10,123 bases of DNA. Origin: an uncultured Oscillospiraceae bacterium (lineage in GTDB: Bacteria; Bacillota; Clostridia; Oscillospirales; Oscillospiraceae). The notes below the pieces were generated by a model. That model saw only the letters and a program-made list of their open reading frames with translations, searched no databases and was not told the origin of the DNA. The stretch covers positions 1 through 10,123 of the forward strand of contig CAJUPW010000043.1 in the NCBI GenBank assembly GCA_910588635.1. Direction: 5' to 3'. Shown in pieces: positions 1-5,655 of the stretch; the first letter of the stretch is position 1, and every line of letters begins with the position of its first letter. The position numbers and the translations under genes were made by a program.

Positions 1-53
<53 letters not shown>

Positions 54-55
54 AC

Positions 56-88
56 AAGAGGGTCCAGCCCGCTGGTCCGGACCCTCTT
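56..88 (+). terminator. Hairpin after 5S rRNA (terminator or processing stem)
   Basis: The arms AAGAGGGTCC (56-65) and GGACCCTCTT (79-88) form a perfect 10-bp stem with a 13-base loop. The stem begins just past the 5S end and stops 5 bases before tRNA-Asn. Only a weak pyrimidine tail follows, so it may be an rRNA processing structure that lets transcription continue into the tRNAs rather than a full terminator. Confidence 0.5.
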
Positions 89-93
89 CTTAT

Positions 94-169
94 GCCTCCT
101 TAGCTCAGTCGGTAGAGCATGCGGCTGTTAACCGCAGGGTCGTTGGTTCGAGTCCAACAGGTGGCGCCA
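94..169 (+). tRNA. tRNA-Asn (anticodon GTT)
   Basis: A full 76-base cloverleaf with encoded CCA (167-169). The anticodon stem TGCGG/CCGCA (120-124/132-136) encloses the loop CTGTTAA, with GTT at 127-129. The T arm is GTTGG-TTCGAGT-CCAAC. The acceptor stem is 94-100 against 159-165, with one T-T mismatch at 97/162 (position 4-69) and the other six pairs intact. The discriminator is G166, as in other Asn tRNAs. Confidence 0.95.
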
Positions 170-173
170 AAAG

Positions 174-203
174 CGGCTTGCCGCCTATTGTGACGGCAAG
201 CCG
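174..203 (+). terminator. Hairpin between tRNA-Asn and tRNA-CAT
   Basis: CGGCTTGCCG (174-183) pairs perfectly with CGGCAAGCCG (194-203) around a 10-base loop, followed by TTCTTT. This fits a weak intrinsic terminator or an RNase processing site in a polycistronic tRNA precursor. No convincing promoter lies between here and the next tRNA, so complete termination would silence the downstream tRNAs; partial termination or processing is more likely. Confidence 0.5.
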
Positions 204-232
204 TTCTTTCCAAAATAAGGTGTTGCGGCCAT

Positions 233-309
233 GGGCCTTTAGCTCAGTTGGTTAGAGCAGCCGGCTCATAACCGGCCGGTCCACGGTTCGAGCCCGTGAA
301 GGCCCACCA
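233..309 (+). tRNA. tRNA with CAT anticodon (elongator Met or Ile2)
   Basis: A 77-base cloverleaf with CCA at 307-309. The acceptor stem GGGCCTT/AAGGCCC is fully paired, and the anticodon stem GCCGG/CCGGC encloses CTCATAA with CAT at 267-269. It is not the initiator, because the first acceptor pair is G-C rather than the mismatched C1-A72 type. The body resembles the Firmicutes Ile2 tRNA that TilS modifies to read AUA, at least as much as elongator Met. The choice between Met and Ile(k2C) cannot be settled by eye. Confidence 0.9.
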
Positions 310-314
310 TATTT

Positions 315-390
315 AGGGGTATAGCTCAGCAGGTAGAGCAGCGGTCTCCAAAACCGCGTGCCGAGGGTTCGATTCCTTCTGCCCCTGCCA
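315..390 (+). tRNA. tRNA-Trp (anticodon CCA)
   Basis: A 76-base cloverleaf with 3' CCA (388-390). The acceptor AGGGGTA pairs with TGCCCCT and the discriminator is G387, a Trp identity base in bacteria. The anticodon stem GCGGT/ACCGC (341-345/353-357) encloses CTCCAAA with CCA at 348-350. It lies 5 bases behind the preceding tRNA, so the two are surely co-transcribed. Confidence 0.95.
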
Positions 391-426
391 TGTGAGTTAC
401 AGAGTAATCTGTTTTATAATGAAAAT

Positions 427-503
<77 letters not shown>

Positions 504-508
504 TTTAT

Positions 509-584
<76 letters not shown>

Positions 585-585
585 C

Positions 586-620
586 AAAAACCCTTGAGTC
601 GCGAGGCTTTGAGGGTTTTT
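586..620 (+). terminator. Intrinsic terminator of the rRNA/tRNA operon
   Basis: AAAAACCCT (586-594) pairs with AGGGTTTTT (612-620), and the stem extends inward by G-T wobbles and one A-T pair. The descending arm ends in a five-T run followed by ATTATA. Its position right after the last tRNA makes it the end of the transcription unit. Confidence 0.85.
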
Positions 621-699
621 ATTATACCATGTAATTTTGTTTGGAGATTGATTGACTACTAAAATGGATTTTTGAAGTTAGGGAGGGTTTCACGAATAT

Positions 700-708
700 T
701 GGTATAAT
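700..708 (+). promoter_or_regulatory. Probable extended -10 promoter of the 122-aa gene
   Basis: TGGTATAAT (700-708) is a perfect extended -10 box (TGn plus TATAAT). At the usual 17-base spacing there is only a poor -35 (around 678-685), which is tolerable for extended -10 promoters. The expected start near 715 would give a short leader just containing the GGAAAGGGA binding site (718-726) of the gene at 736. Confidence 0.6.
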
Positions 709-735
709 AAAAATTTTGGAAAGGGATGGTACAAT

Positions 736-1104
736 ATGTATAGGTATATTGGCATTGAAGATCTTGTGGCAAGTGCTTTGATCGAGGTAATGAAGCGTGA
801 GAGAACCAATAGAAAAGTTAGCTTACAGGCCCTTTCCAACTATGGAACCGTAATTGTGCGACTACTCACACAGTCGGGGCAGAGTGCAATTTTGTTTCTG
901 ACTAAAGAAAGCACTTATGAGTTTGTGCATGACTATTTCGAATTTTTCTCTATCCGAAACTATGAGGGAATAGAGTATATTGAATTAGAGGAAGGCGTTA
1001 CTGTAGAAGATTTGCGCTGTCAGTTTATAAAAAATCTTACAGTGGATATTGCAAAGGCGCTAGGAAAAGAGGAGTCCCTACAAGCTCTTATGAGTGTGGG
1101 CTAA
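736..1104 (+). CDS. Hypothetical protein, 122 aa, first gene of the AT-rich module
   Basis: I do not recognise this protein. It begins with ATG at 736, preceded by the purine-rich GGAAAGGGA at about a 10-base distance and by an extended -10 promoter. The 122 residues show no signal peptide, membrane segment, zinc cluster or nucleotide-binding motif. By eye it reads as alpha/beta: an N-terminal helix (about residues 8-22), a basic stretch MKRERTNRK (19-27), hydrophobic strand-like runs TVIVRLL and SAILFLT, an aromatic patch YEFVHDYFEFF, then an acidic YIELEEGVTVEDL and a C-terminal helix. It sits 72 bases ahead of the HD hydrolase gene on the same strand and shares its AT-rich composition. A partner or regulator of the HD protein is plausible, but this is inference from adjacency only. 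A hairpin terminator separates the two genes. Confidence 0.7.
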   Translation: MYRYIGIEDLVASALIEVMKRERTNRKVSLQALSNYGTVIVRLLTQSGQSAILFLTKESTYEFVHDYFEFFSIRNYEGIEYIELEEGVTVEDLRCQFIKNLTVDIAKALGKEESLQALMSVG

Positions 1105-1123
1105 AAACGGTATTACGTCACTT

Positions 1124-1158
1124 AAAGGAGCACTGATATGCAGTGTTCCTTTTGTTTT
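1124..1158 (+). terminator. Intrinsic terminator or attenuator between 122-aa gene and HD gene
   Basis: AAAGGAGCACTG (1124-1135) pairs with CAGTGTTCCTTT (1141-1152) over 12 pairs with a single G-T wobble and a 5-base loop, followed by the T-rich tail TGTTTT. It is placed 19 bases after the first gene's stop and ends just before the GAGGAG (1166-1171) of the HD gene. No obvious promoter is seen between the two genes, so the HD gene would depend on read-through. That makes this a candidate attenuator. Confidence 0.75.
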
Positions 1159-1165
1159 AGAGAAA

Positions 1166-1171
1166 GAGGAG
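1166..1171 (+). promoter_or_regulatory. Ribosome binding site that fixes the HD gene start
   Basis: GAGGAG lies 5 bases before the ATG at 1177. The in-frame upstream ATG at 1138 sits in the loop of the 1124-1152 hairpin and would add 13 residues not typical of the family. The family-like N-terminus (MLEKQFKDPIYGYI) starts at 1177, so I choose that start. Confidence 0.75.
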
Positions 1172-1176
1172 TGAAT

Positions 1177-3036
1177 ATGTTGGAGAAACAATTCAAGGAT
1201 CCTATTTATGGTTACATAGATATTAGTAGTGAAAAGGTAGAGCAGATTATTGATACTCCTATATTTCAGCGCTTAAAAGACATTCGTCAAACAAGCTATA
1301 CTCCGCTGTATCCGGCTGCATACCATAATCGGTTTATCCACTCGCTTGGAGTTTACTATTTGGGAACAATCGCTTTTTCATCAATAAAAGAACGATTGAA
1401 GGAGATTATCAAAGAAGAAAAATTATCTGATAACTTAGAACAAATACAGGAGTTTTTTGAATTAGCATGTTTATTACATGATGTTGGCCATGCCCCATTT
1501 TCTCATACTGGAGAAACATTTTACTTGGATGAGGCTGGAACACTTTATAAAAAATTGAAGGAAACCGTAGGGGATGAGCGATTTACAGAGGATTTTGACG
1601 CTTTGGGCGCAAAGCCTGCTGAGCATGAATGTATGAGTTGCATTGTGGCGATAAGAAGTTTTGATAAGTTTTTTAAGAACAAAGAAGAGAAAAGCTTTTT
1701 TTCTCGTTGTATTATTGGAATGCCCTTTCGGTTAATGGAAGAGAAACCAGAGTTTAGAGAAACAATGAGTGCGGAGGAGCGAAAAGAAGTTAAAAAGCAA
1801 CGGGAAAAATATAAGATCAATAAAACAGAGATTGAACTCTTAAACTGTATCATTAGCTTGTTAAATTCCTCGATTATTGATGTGGATCGTTTGGACTATG
1901 TTATCAGAGATGCTGCTACGATAGGGTTTGAGAATGTTCAAATAGATTATATGCGTTTACTCAAAGGAATACGTATTTTAGAGTTTGAAAAGAGACTATG
2001 TATTGGTTATCATAAAAGTGCATTGAGTGTAATAGAAAGTGCTGTATATGCCCATGACGCTGAGAAAAAGTGGGTGCAAAGCCACCCAACTATTCTTTAT
2101 GAGATGGAGGCATTGAAAAGTGCAATGGGTGCACTAACTAATCTATTTCAATCTGAGACAGATCTAAATCCTTTGTTTTGCTATGAGGCTTTGACAGAGG
2201 AAGGAAAGGTATTACAAGTTTTAAAACCACTGTTCTCTGAGAAGGCTTCCTTGCTTTTACGAGAAAATAAAATATGGAGCGCAGAAGCACAAAAACTGCT
2301 GGAACAAAAAGAGCTTTTCTCTGATTGTGTGATTATGGAAAATTATATGGTGTCCTTTGAATATCCAATACATTTGCTTGCAGACGAAGACTTTCTATAT
2401 TTACTGAAACAATTTTGCAAAGATGGGTTGGGATTTGAATACTTTGCAAGAAATAAGCGTCGGTCTGCGGTGTGGAAATCAGAGGCAGAATTTAGAGCAT
2501 TATTTCAAAAACGTATAGGTGACGATAGTGAGGACATCAAAATATTAGAAGGTGATATAGAGTCCCTAGCAAATTATGCTCAGAAAAAGACAGGGCAACC
2601 GATTATCAATAACATGATTTTTACCATTTTAGAGCAGGAAGAACTTGAGGCAATAGATGCACAAAAAAACGAAACTATTGACAACGATTATTATGAAGAT
2701 ATTATGCGAGGCATTGCAACAAATCGACATTGGGCCAAAGTTTTACTTGATTTGGCGGCTGAGTTGAAGATTAAAGAGGAATTTCTAATTATCTTCCAAA
2801 AGAAGTTTAATAGTAGTTTTAAGGCAACACTGGAGGATATCCCAATTTATTTTCCAAATGTGGAAGATAGTGTGGTTCCCCTTGGGAAAGTAGTTACAAC
2901 AATTGGGCCCCAAAAGGAGCGAAAGTCCAACTTTTTTCATTTATTTTATGATACAGAAGGTGAGTTTAATAGTGAGAAGAAAACTATTGTAAATAGGATT
3001 GCAAAAGGACTAGTAGAGGGAATTAACAAAAAATAG
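1177..3036 (+). CDS. HD-domain phosphohydrolase, SAMHD1/COG1078-like, 619 aa
   Basis: This is a predicted cytosolic metal-dependent phosphohydrolase of the HD superfamily. The catalytic set is complete: His55 in NRFIHSLGV, His101-Asp102 in CLLHDVGHAPFSHT, and the distal Asp in DVDRLDYVIRD (235-245). This order and the DVDRLDY motif are those of the YdhJ/SAMHD1-type branch (COG1078), whose characterised members cut triphosphate from dNTPs; the substrate here is unknown. The N-terminus KDPIYGYIDIS is also typical. Core members are shorter (around 430 residues); this one has a long C-terminal part (about 300-619) of mostly helical, charged character that I cannot assign. Composition is clearly more AT-rich than the pxp operon downstream, which points to horizontal transfer. 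With the 122-aa gene it forms a two-gene module beside tRNA genes. Because dNTP hydrolases can act in anti-phage defence, such a role is possible but unproven. Confidence 0.88.
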   Translation: MLEKQFKDPIYGYIDISSEKVEQIIDTPIFQRLKDIRQTSYTPLYPAAYHNRFIHSLGVYYLGTIAFSSIKERLKEIIKEEKLSDNLEQIQEFFELACLLHDVGHAPFSHTGETFYLDEAGTLYKKLKETVGDERFTEDFDALGAKPAEHECMSCIVAIRSFDKFFKNKEEKSFFSRCIIGMPFRLMEEKPEFRETMSAEERKEVKKQREKYKINKTEIELLNCIISLLNSSIIDVDRLDYVIRDAATIGFENVQIDYMRLLKGIRILEFEKRLCIGYHKSALSVIESAVYAHDAEKKWVQSHPTILYEMEALKSAMGALTNLFQSETDLNPLFCYEALTEEGKVLQVLKPLFSEKASLLLRENKIWSAEAQKLLEQKELFSDCVIMENYMVSFEYPIHLLADEDFLYLLKQFCKDGLGFEYFARNKRRSAVWKSEAEFRALFQKRIGDDSEDIKILEGDIESLANYAQKKTGQPIINNMIFTILEQEELEAIDAQKNETIDNDYYEDIMRGIATNRHWAKVLLDLAAELKIKEEFLIIFQKKFNSSFKATLEDIPIYFPNVEDSVVPLGKVVTTIGPQKERKSNFFHLFYDTEGEFNSEKKTIVNRIAKGLVEGINKK

Positions 3037-3037
3037 A

Positions 3038-3083
3038 GGAACGGCTGCTTTGGTAATCCAAATCAAAGCAGCCGTTCCCTTTA
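3038..3083 (+). terminator. Terminator after the HD gene
   Basis: GGAACGGCTGCTTTG (3038-3052) and CAAAGCAGCCGTTCC (3064-3078) form a perfect 15-bp stem with an 11-base loop, two bases past the stop codon. The + strand tail is only CTTT. On the opposite strand the tail is TCTATTTTTTG, so the structure could work in both directions. Confidence 0.75.
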
Positions 3084-3145
3084 GAAATTGGATTTCTTCA
3101 GTATCGTAACGAGCGCGATTTTTGACTGCTGAGGATGCTTTTTCA

Positions 3146-3284
3146 GCGATAAGGTACAATAAGATGCGCAAATAAAAAAGTAAGAAAAGAGACATGGTTT
3201 GCAGCTCTCTGGTAGGATGAAGTTGGAACACACCATTCAGAGAAGAGACAGTAAACCATGTCAGAGAAGATTGTACCTTATCGC
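3146..3284. repeat. 139-bp nested inverted-repeat element (MITE or IS remnant candidate)
   Basis: The outer arms GCGATAAGGTACAAT (3146-3160) and ATTGTACCTTATCGC (3270-3284) are a perfect 15-bp inverted repeat. Inside them GACATGGTTT (3191-3200) and AAACCATGTC (3253-3262) form a second perfect 10-bp pair, and TCTCTG/CAGAGA (3206-3211/3238-3243) a third. The gap between outer and inner repeat is 30 bases on the left and 7 on the right, so the arms are not simple mirror images. No transposase is encoded and no clear target-site duplication is seen. It could be a MITE, a pair of rearranged IS ends, or a large structured RNA. Confidence 0.55.
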
Positions 3285-3355
3285 GCCGTAAAATGTTGAC
3301 AAAGCCCCGGTGGTTTTCTCACTGCGGAATATTGTCAGTTATTCATAAAACTATA

Positions 3356-3384
3356 TTGTATTTCAGGCCGCTTTATGGTAAAAT
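3356..3384 (+). promoter_or_regulatory. Probable sigma-A promoter of the pxp operon
   Basis: TTGTAT (3356-3361), a 17-base spacer, then TAAAAT (3379-3384), with an upstream TGG giving an extended -10 (TGGTAAAAT, 3376-3384). The -35 matches the consensus only in its TTG. Transcription would start near 3391, leaving a leader of about 55 bases before pxpA. Confidence 0.6.
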
Positions 3385-3387
3385 GTA

Positions 3388-3402
3388 TCACGTGACAATT
3401 GT
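3388..3402. promoter_or_regulatory. Two adjacent palindromes at the pxp transcript start (operator candidates)
   Basis: TCACGTGA (3388-3395) and ACAATTGT (3395-3402) are perfect 8-base palindromes overlapping by one base, immediately downstream of the -10 box. Their position suits repressor binding. No regulator gene such as kipR is present in the window, and short palindromes can arise by chance. Confidence 0.3.
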
Positions 3403-3432
3403 TCCCAAGAATTTTGTATGAATCAATTCTGC

Positions 3433-3440
3433 AAGGAGGA
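3433..3440 (+). promoter_or_regulatory. Ribosome binding site that fixes the pxpA start
   Basis: AAGGAGGA (3433-3440) is a near-perfect Shine-Dalgarno sequence with AGGAGG ending 8 bases before the ATG at 3448. The in-frame ATG at 3418 would place this site inside the coding region and add ten residues before the conserved MYKVDLNSDLGE start, so it is not used. Confidence 0.85.
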
Positions 3441-3447
3441 AATTCCC

Positions 3448-4215
3448 ATGTACAAGGTAGACTTAAACAGCGACCTGGGTGAAAGCTTTGGCGCCTATAC
3501 CATTGGTATGGACGAGGCGGTCATCGCGCATGTGTCGTCTGCCAACGTGGCCTGCGGCTATCACGCCGGCGACCCGCTGGTGATGGACAAGACCGTGGCC
3601 GCATGCAAGGCCGCCGGCGTAGCGGTGGGCGCTCACCCTGGCTTCCCCGACCTGATGGGCTTCGGCCGCCGGAACATGGTCTGCTCCCCCAAGGAGGCCA
3701 AGGCCTACATCCAGTACCAGATGGGCGCGCTCCTGGCCTTCACCGCCGCAAACGGGGTGAAGCTCCAGCACGTCAAGCCCCACGGAGCCCTGTACAACAT
3801 GGCCGGCAAGGACATGGACCTGGCCCTGGCCATCGCCGAGGGCATCGCCAGCGTGGACAAGGACGTAATCCTGCTGGGTCTGGCCGGCAGCAAGATGCTG
3901 GAGGCCGGCAAGCAGGTGGGCCTGAAGATTGCCAGCGAGGTCTTTGCCGACCGGGCCTATCAGGCCGACGGCTCCCTGGTGCCCCGCTCCAAGCCCGGCG
4001 CGGTCATCCACGACAAGGATGAGGCCATCGCCCGCACCATCCGCATGGTCACCGAAGGCAAGGTCACCGCCATCACCGGCGAGGAGGTCTCCATCGACGC
4101 CCACTCCATCTGCGTCCACGGCGACAATCCCTCCGCGGTGGAGTTTGTCAAGAACATCCGGGCCAGGCTGGAGGCCGAGGGCGTCACCATCGCTCCCATT
4201 GCAGACATTGTGTGA
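3448..4215 (+). CDS. pxpA: 5-oxoprolinase subunit A (LamB/YcsF family)
   Basis: PxpA is one of three subunits of the bacterial ATP-dependent 5-oxoprolinase, which opens the lactam ring of 5-oxo-L-proline to give L-glutamate in the cytosol. The 255-residue length is normal for the family. Family signatures are all present: DLNSDLGESFG (5-15), NVACGYHAGDP (33-43), GAHPGFPDLMGFGRR (61-75) and HVKPHGALYN (108-117); the His and Asp residues in these blocks likely form the active centre. It is the first gene of the operon, after a promoter at 3356-3384 and a strong ribosome binding site. PxpB and PxpC are encoded further on, interrupted by a transporter gene, an order similar to B. subtilis ycsF-ycsG. 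GC-rich codon use contrasts sharply with the AT-rich HD gene upstream. Confidence 0.95.
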   Translation: MYKVDLNSDLGESFGAYTIGMDEAVIAHVSSANVACGYHAGDPLVMDKTVAACKAAGVAVGAHPGFPDLMGFGRRNMVCSPKEAKAYIQYQMGALLAFTAANGVKLQHVKPHGALYNMAGKDMDLALAIAEGIASVDKDVILLGLAGSKMLEAGKQVGLKIASEVFADRAYQADGSLVPRSKPGAVIHDKDEAIARTIRMVTEGKVTAITGEEVSIDAHSICVHGDNPSAVEFVKNIRARLEAEGVTIAPIADIV

Positions 4216-4254
4216 TTCGGAAGATTTTTGGCTGAAAAAGGAAAGGGAAATTAG

Positions 4255-4296
4255 TCTCCTTTGACAAAGGAGATGTCATTTGCCGGGCAAATGACA
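4255..4296 (+). repeat. Two back-to-back hairpins between pxpA and the transporter gene
   Basis: The first hairpin is TCTCCTTTG (4255-4263) against CAAAGGAGA (4265-4273), with at least 7 usable pairs. The second is TGTCATTTGCC (4274-4284) against GGCAAATGACA (4286-4296), 11 potential pairs. They abut without a gap, and neither has a T-run. They may stabilise or process the mRNA, or may be a dispersed REP-type repeat. They separate pxpA from the transporter gene by 129 bases in total. Confidence 0.6.
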
Positions 4297-4344
4297 ACGG
4301 TTCGTTTTGCGAGAGAGAAAAACTGACTATTTGGAGGTACTTAA

Positions 4345-5586
4345 ATGAGTAACGACAACAAAAAGGACACCAAGAGCATGTCGGTCCTTCTGGGGGCGGC
4401 CTTCCTCATGGCCACATCCGCCATCGGCCCCGGCTTCTTGACACAGACGTCTAAATTTACCGCCCAGTATCTGGCTTCCTTCGCCTTTGTTATTGTATGT
4501 GTTGTCATTATGGACATCATTGCTCAGGTAAATGTGTGGTCCGTAATCGGCGCTTCCGGTCTGCGCGGGCAGGATATCGCCAATAAGATACTTCCCGGGC
4601 TGGGGGTGTTTCTGGCCATTATGGTCTCCATCGGCGGCCTGGCCTTCAACATCGGCAATGTAGGCGGCACCGCCCTGGGTATGAACGCTCTGGCTGGAAT
4701 TCCTGAGAAGGCCGGATATATTCTGGCTGGCGCACTGGGTATTTGCATTTTCCTGTCCAAGAGCGGCAAAACTCTGGTGGATAAGGTTGCCCAGGTCATG
4801 GGGGGCATCATCCTGGTGGTTATCCTCTATGTGTGTATTACCTCTAAGCCCCCTGTGGGTACTGCCGTTATGCGAATATTCACGCCGGAAAAGCCCATCG
4901 ACCTGTTTTTCCCCATGATTACCTTGCTGGGCGGCTCCTGCGGCGGTTACATCACCTTCTCCGGCGCGCACCGTCTGCTGGACGCCGGGTACGGCGGAAT
5001 TGAGGACGTAGGCCATTTCCGTAAATCAGTTCTGACCGGCGTGGGCGTCTCCGGAACAGTTCGTATCCTGCTGTTCCTGGCCGTTTTGGGCGTCTGCACC
5101 AGCGGCGCTGTGATTCTCACCGATGTTGCGGCCACCATCTATGGGGCCGGCAATCCCGCCGCTGAGGCCTTCCGGCAGGCTGCCGGAGATCTGGGTTACC
5201 GCCTGTTTGGTCTGTCCCTGTTCGCCGCGGGCACAACCTCGATTATCGGTGCCGCTTACACCTCTGTTTCCTTCCTGAAAACATTGCACCCCTTTATCAT
5301 GAAGAATGAGAAGTGGTTTGTGGTGGGCTTTATCACGTTCTCCACCTTGGTTATGTTCCTGGTAGGAAACCCTGCCGACGTGCTTGTCTGGGTGGGCATG
5401 ATAAATGGTCTGATTCTTCCTATTTCGCTGCTCATCATCCTGGTGGCCTCCAAGAACAAAAAAATTGTGGGGGACTACAAGCATCCCACCGCTCTGATTA
5501 TCCTGGGCGCTGTAGTGGTTTTCCTGGCCGCCATTCTGGGGGGTAAGACAATTTATGACAGCGTGATGAAGATGTTCTTTACATGA
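4345..5586 (+). CDS. ycsG: Nramp-family divalent-metal-transporter-like permease (YcsG-like)
   Basis: A polytopic membrane protein of 413 residues with about ten to eleven hydrophobic segments, related to the Nramp (SLC11/LeuT-fold) family. The start at 4345 has TTGGAGG (4331-4337) 7 bases upstream. In true Nramp metal importers helix 1 carries DPGN and helix 6 MPH, which bind the metal. Here the helix-1 position reads IGPGF (27-31) and the helix-6 region reads GGSCGGYITFSGAHR (196-210), so both metal motifs are missing. It therefore probably does not move Mn or Fe in the usual way. B. subtilis has the same type of gene (ycsG) next to its pxpA, so uptake of 5-oxoproline or a related compound is a reasonable inference, not shown. 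It lies between pxpA and pxpB with hairpins on both sides, which may set its level apart from the enzyme genes. Confidence 0.85.
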   Translation: MSNDNKKDTKSMSVLLGAAFLMATSAIGPGFLTQTSKFTAQYLASFAFVIVCVVIMDIIAQVNVWSVIGASGLRGQDIANKILPGLGVFLAIMVSIGGLAFNIGNVGGTALGMNALAGIPEKAGYILAGALGICIFLSKSGKTLVDKVAQVMGGIILVVILYVCITSKPPVGTAVMRIFTPEKPIDLFFPMITLLGGSCGGYITFSGAHRLLDAGYGGIEDVGHFRKSVLTGVGVSGTVRILLFLAVLGVCTSGAVILTDVAATIYGAGNPAAEAFRQAAGDLGYRLFGLSLFAAGTTSIIGAAYTSVSFLKTLHPFIMKNEKWFVVGFITFSTLVMFLVGNPADVLVWVGMINGLILPISLLIILVASKNKKIVGDYKHPTALIILGAVVVFLAAILGGKTIYDSVMKMFFT

Positions 5587-5603
5587 TCCCATTGATTCTG
5601 TTG

Positions 5604-5630
5604 ACGTGCGGGCCGCTCTGGCCCGCGCGT
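5604..5630 (+). repeat. GC-rich hairpin between the transporter gene and pxpB
   Basis: ACGTGCGGGCC (5604-5614) pairs with GGCCCGCGCGT (5620-5630) over 11 pairs with one G-T wobble and a 5-base loop. The tail AATCTC lacks a T-run, so this is more likely an mRNA stability or processing element than a terminator. The pxpB binding site AAGGAG (5644-5649) follows 14 bases later. Confidence 0.65.
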
Positions 5631-5655
5631 AATCTCATCGAGAAAGGAGCCGCCT

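Larger units (their letters stand above)
3085..3447. other. Non-coding stretch between HD gene and pxpA
   Basis: No gene is supported here. It contains a 139-base inverted-repeat element (3146-3284), a probable promoter (3356-3384), palindromic sites near the expected transcript start, and the pxpA leader. A 13-codon frame MSEKIVPYRAVKC starts inside the right repeat arm (3258-3299) but has no ribosome binding site and stops at once. Composition is AT-rich up to about 3290 and mixed afterwards, so the insert probably ends with the repeat element. Confidence 0.6.

Noticed and set aside
415..420. TATAAT as a promoter for tRNA-Asp
   Set aside because: It is only 6 bases ahead of the tRNA's first base, has no matching -35, and the tRNA lies in a clear multi-tRNA transcript.
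1138..1176. Longer HD protein starting at ATG 1138
   Set aside because: This ATG lies in the loop of a terminator hairpin and has no suitable spacing to a binding site; GAGGAG at 1166-1171 and family similarity favour the start at 1177.
3296..3301. TTGACA as -35 of the pxp promoter
   Set aside because: No -10-like sequence lies 16-19 bases downstream; the 3356-3384 pair fits better.
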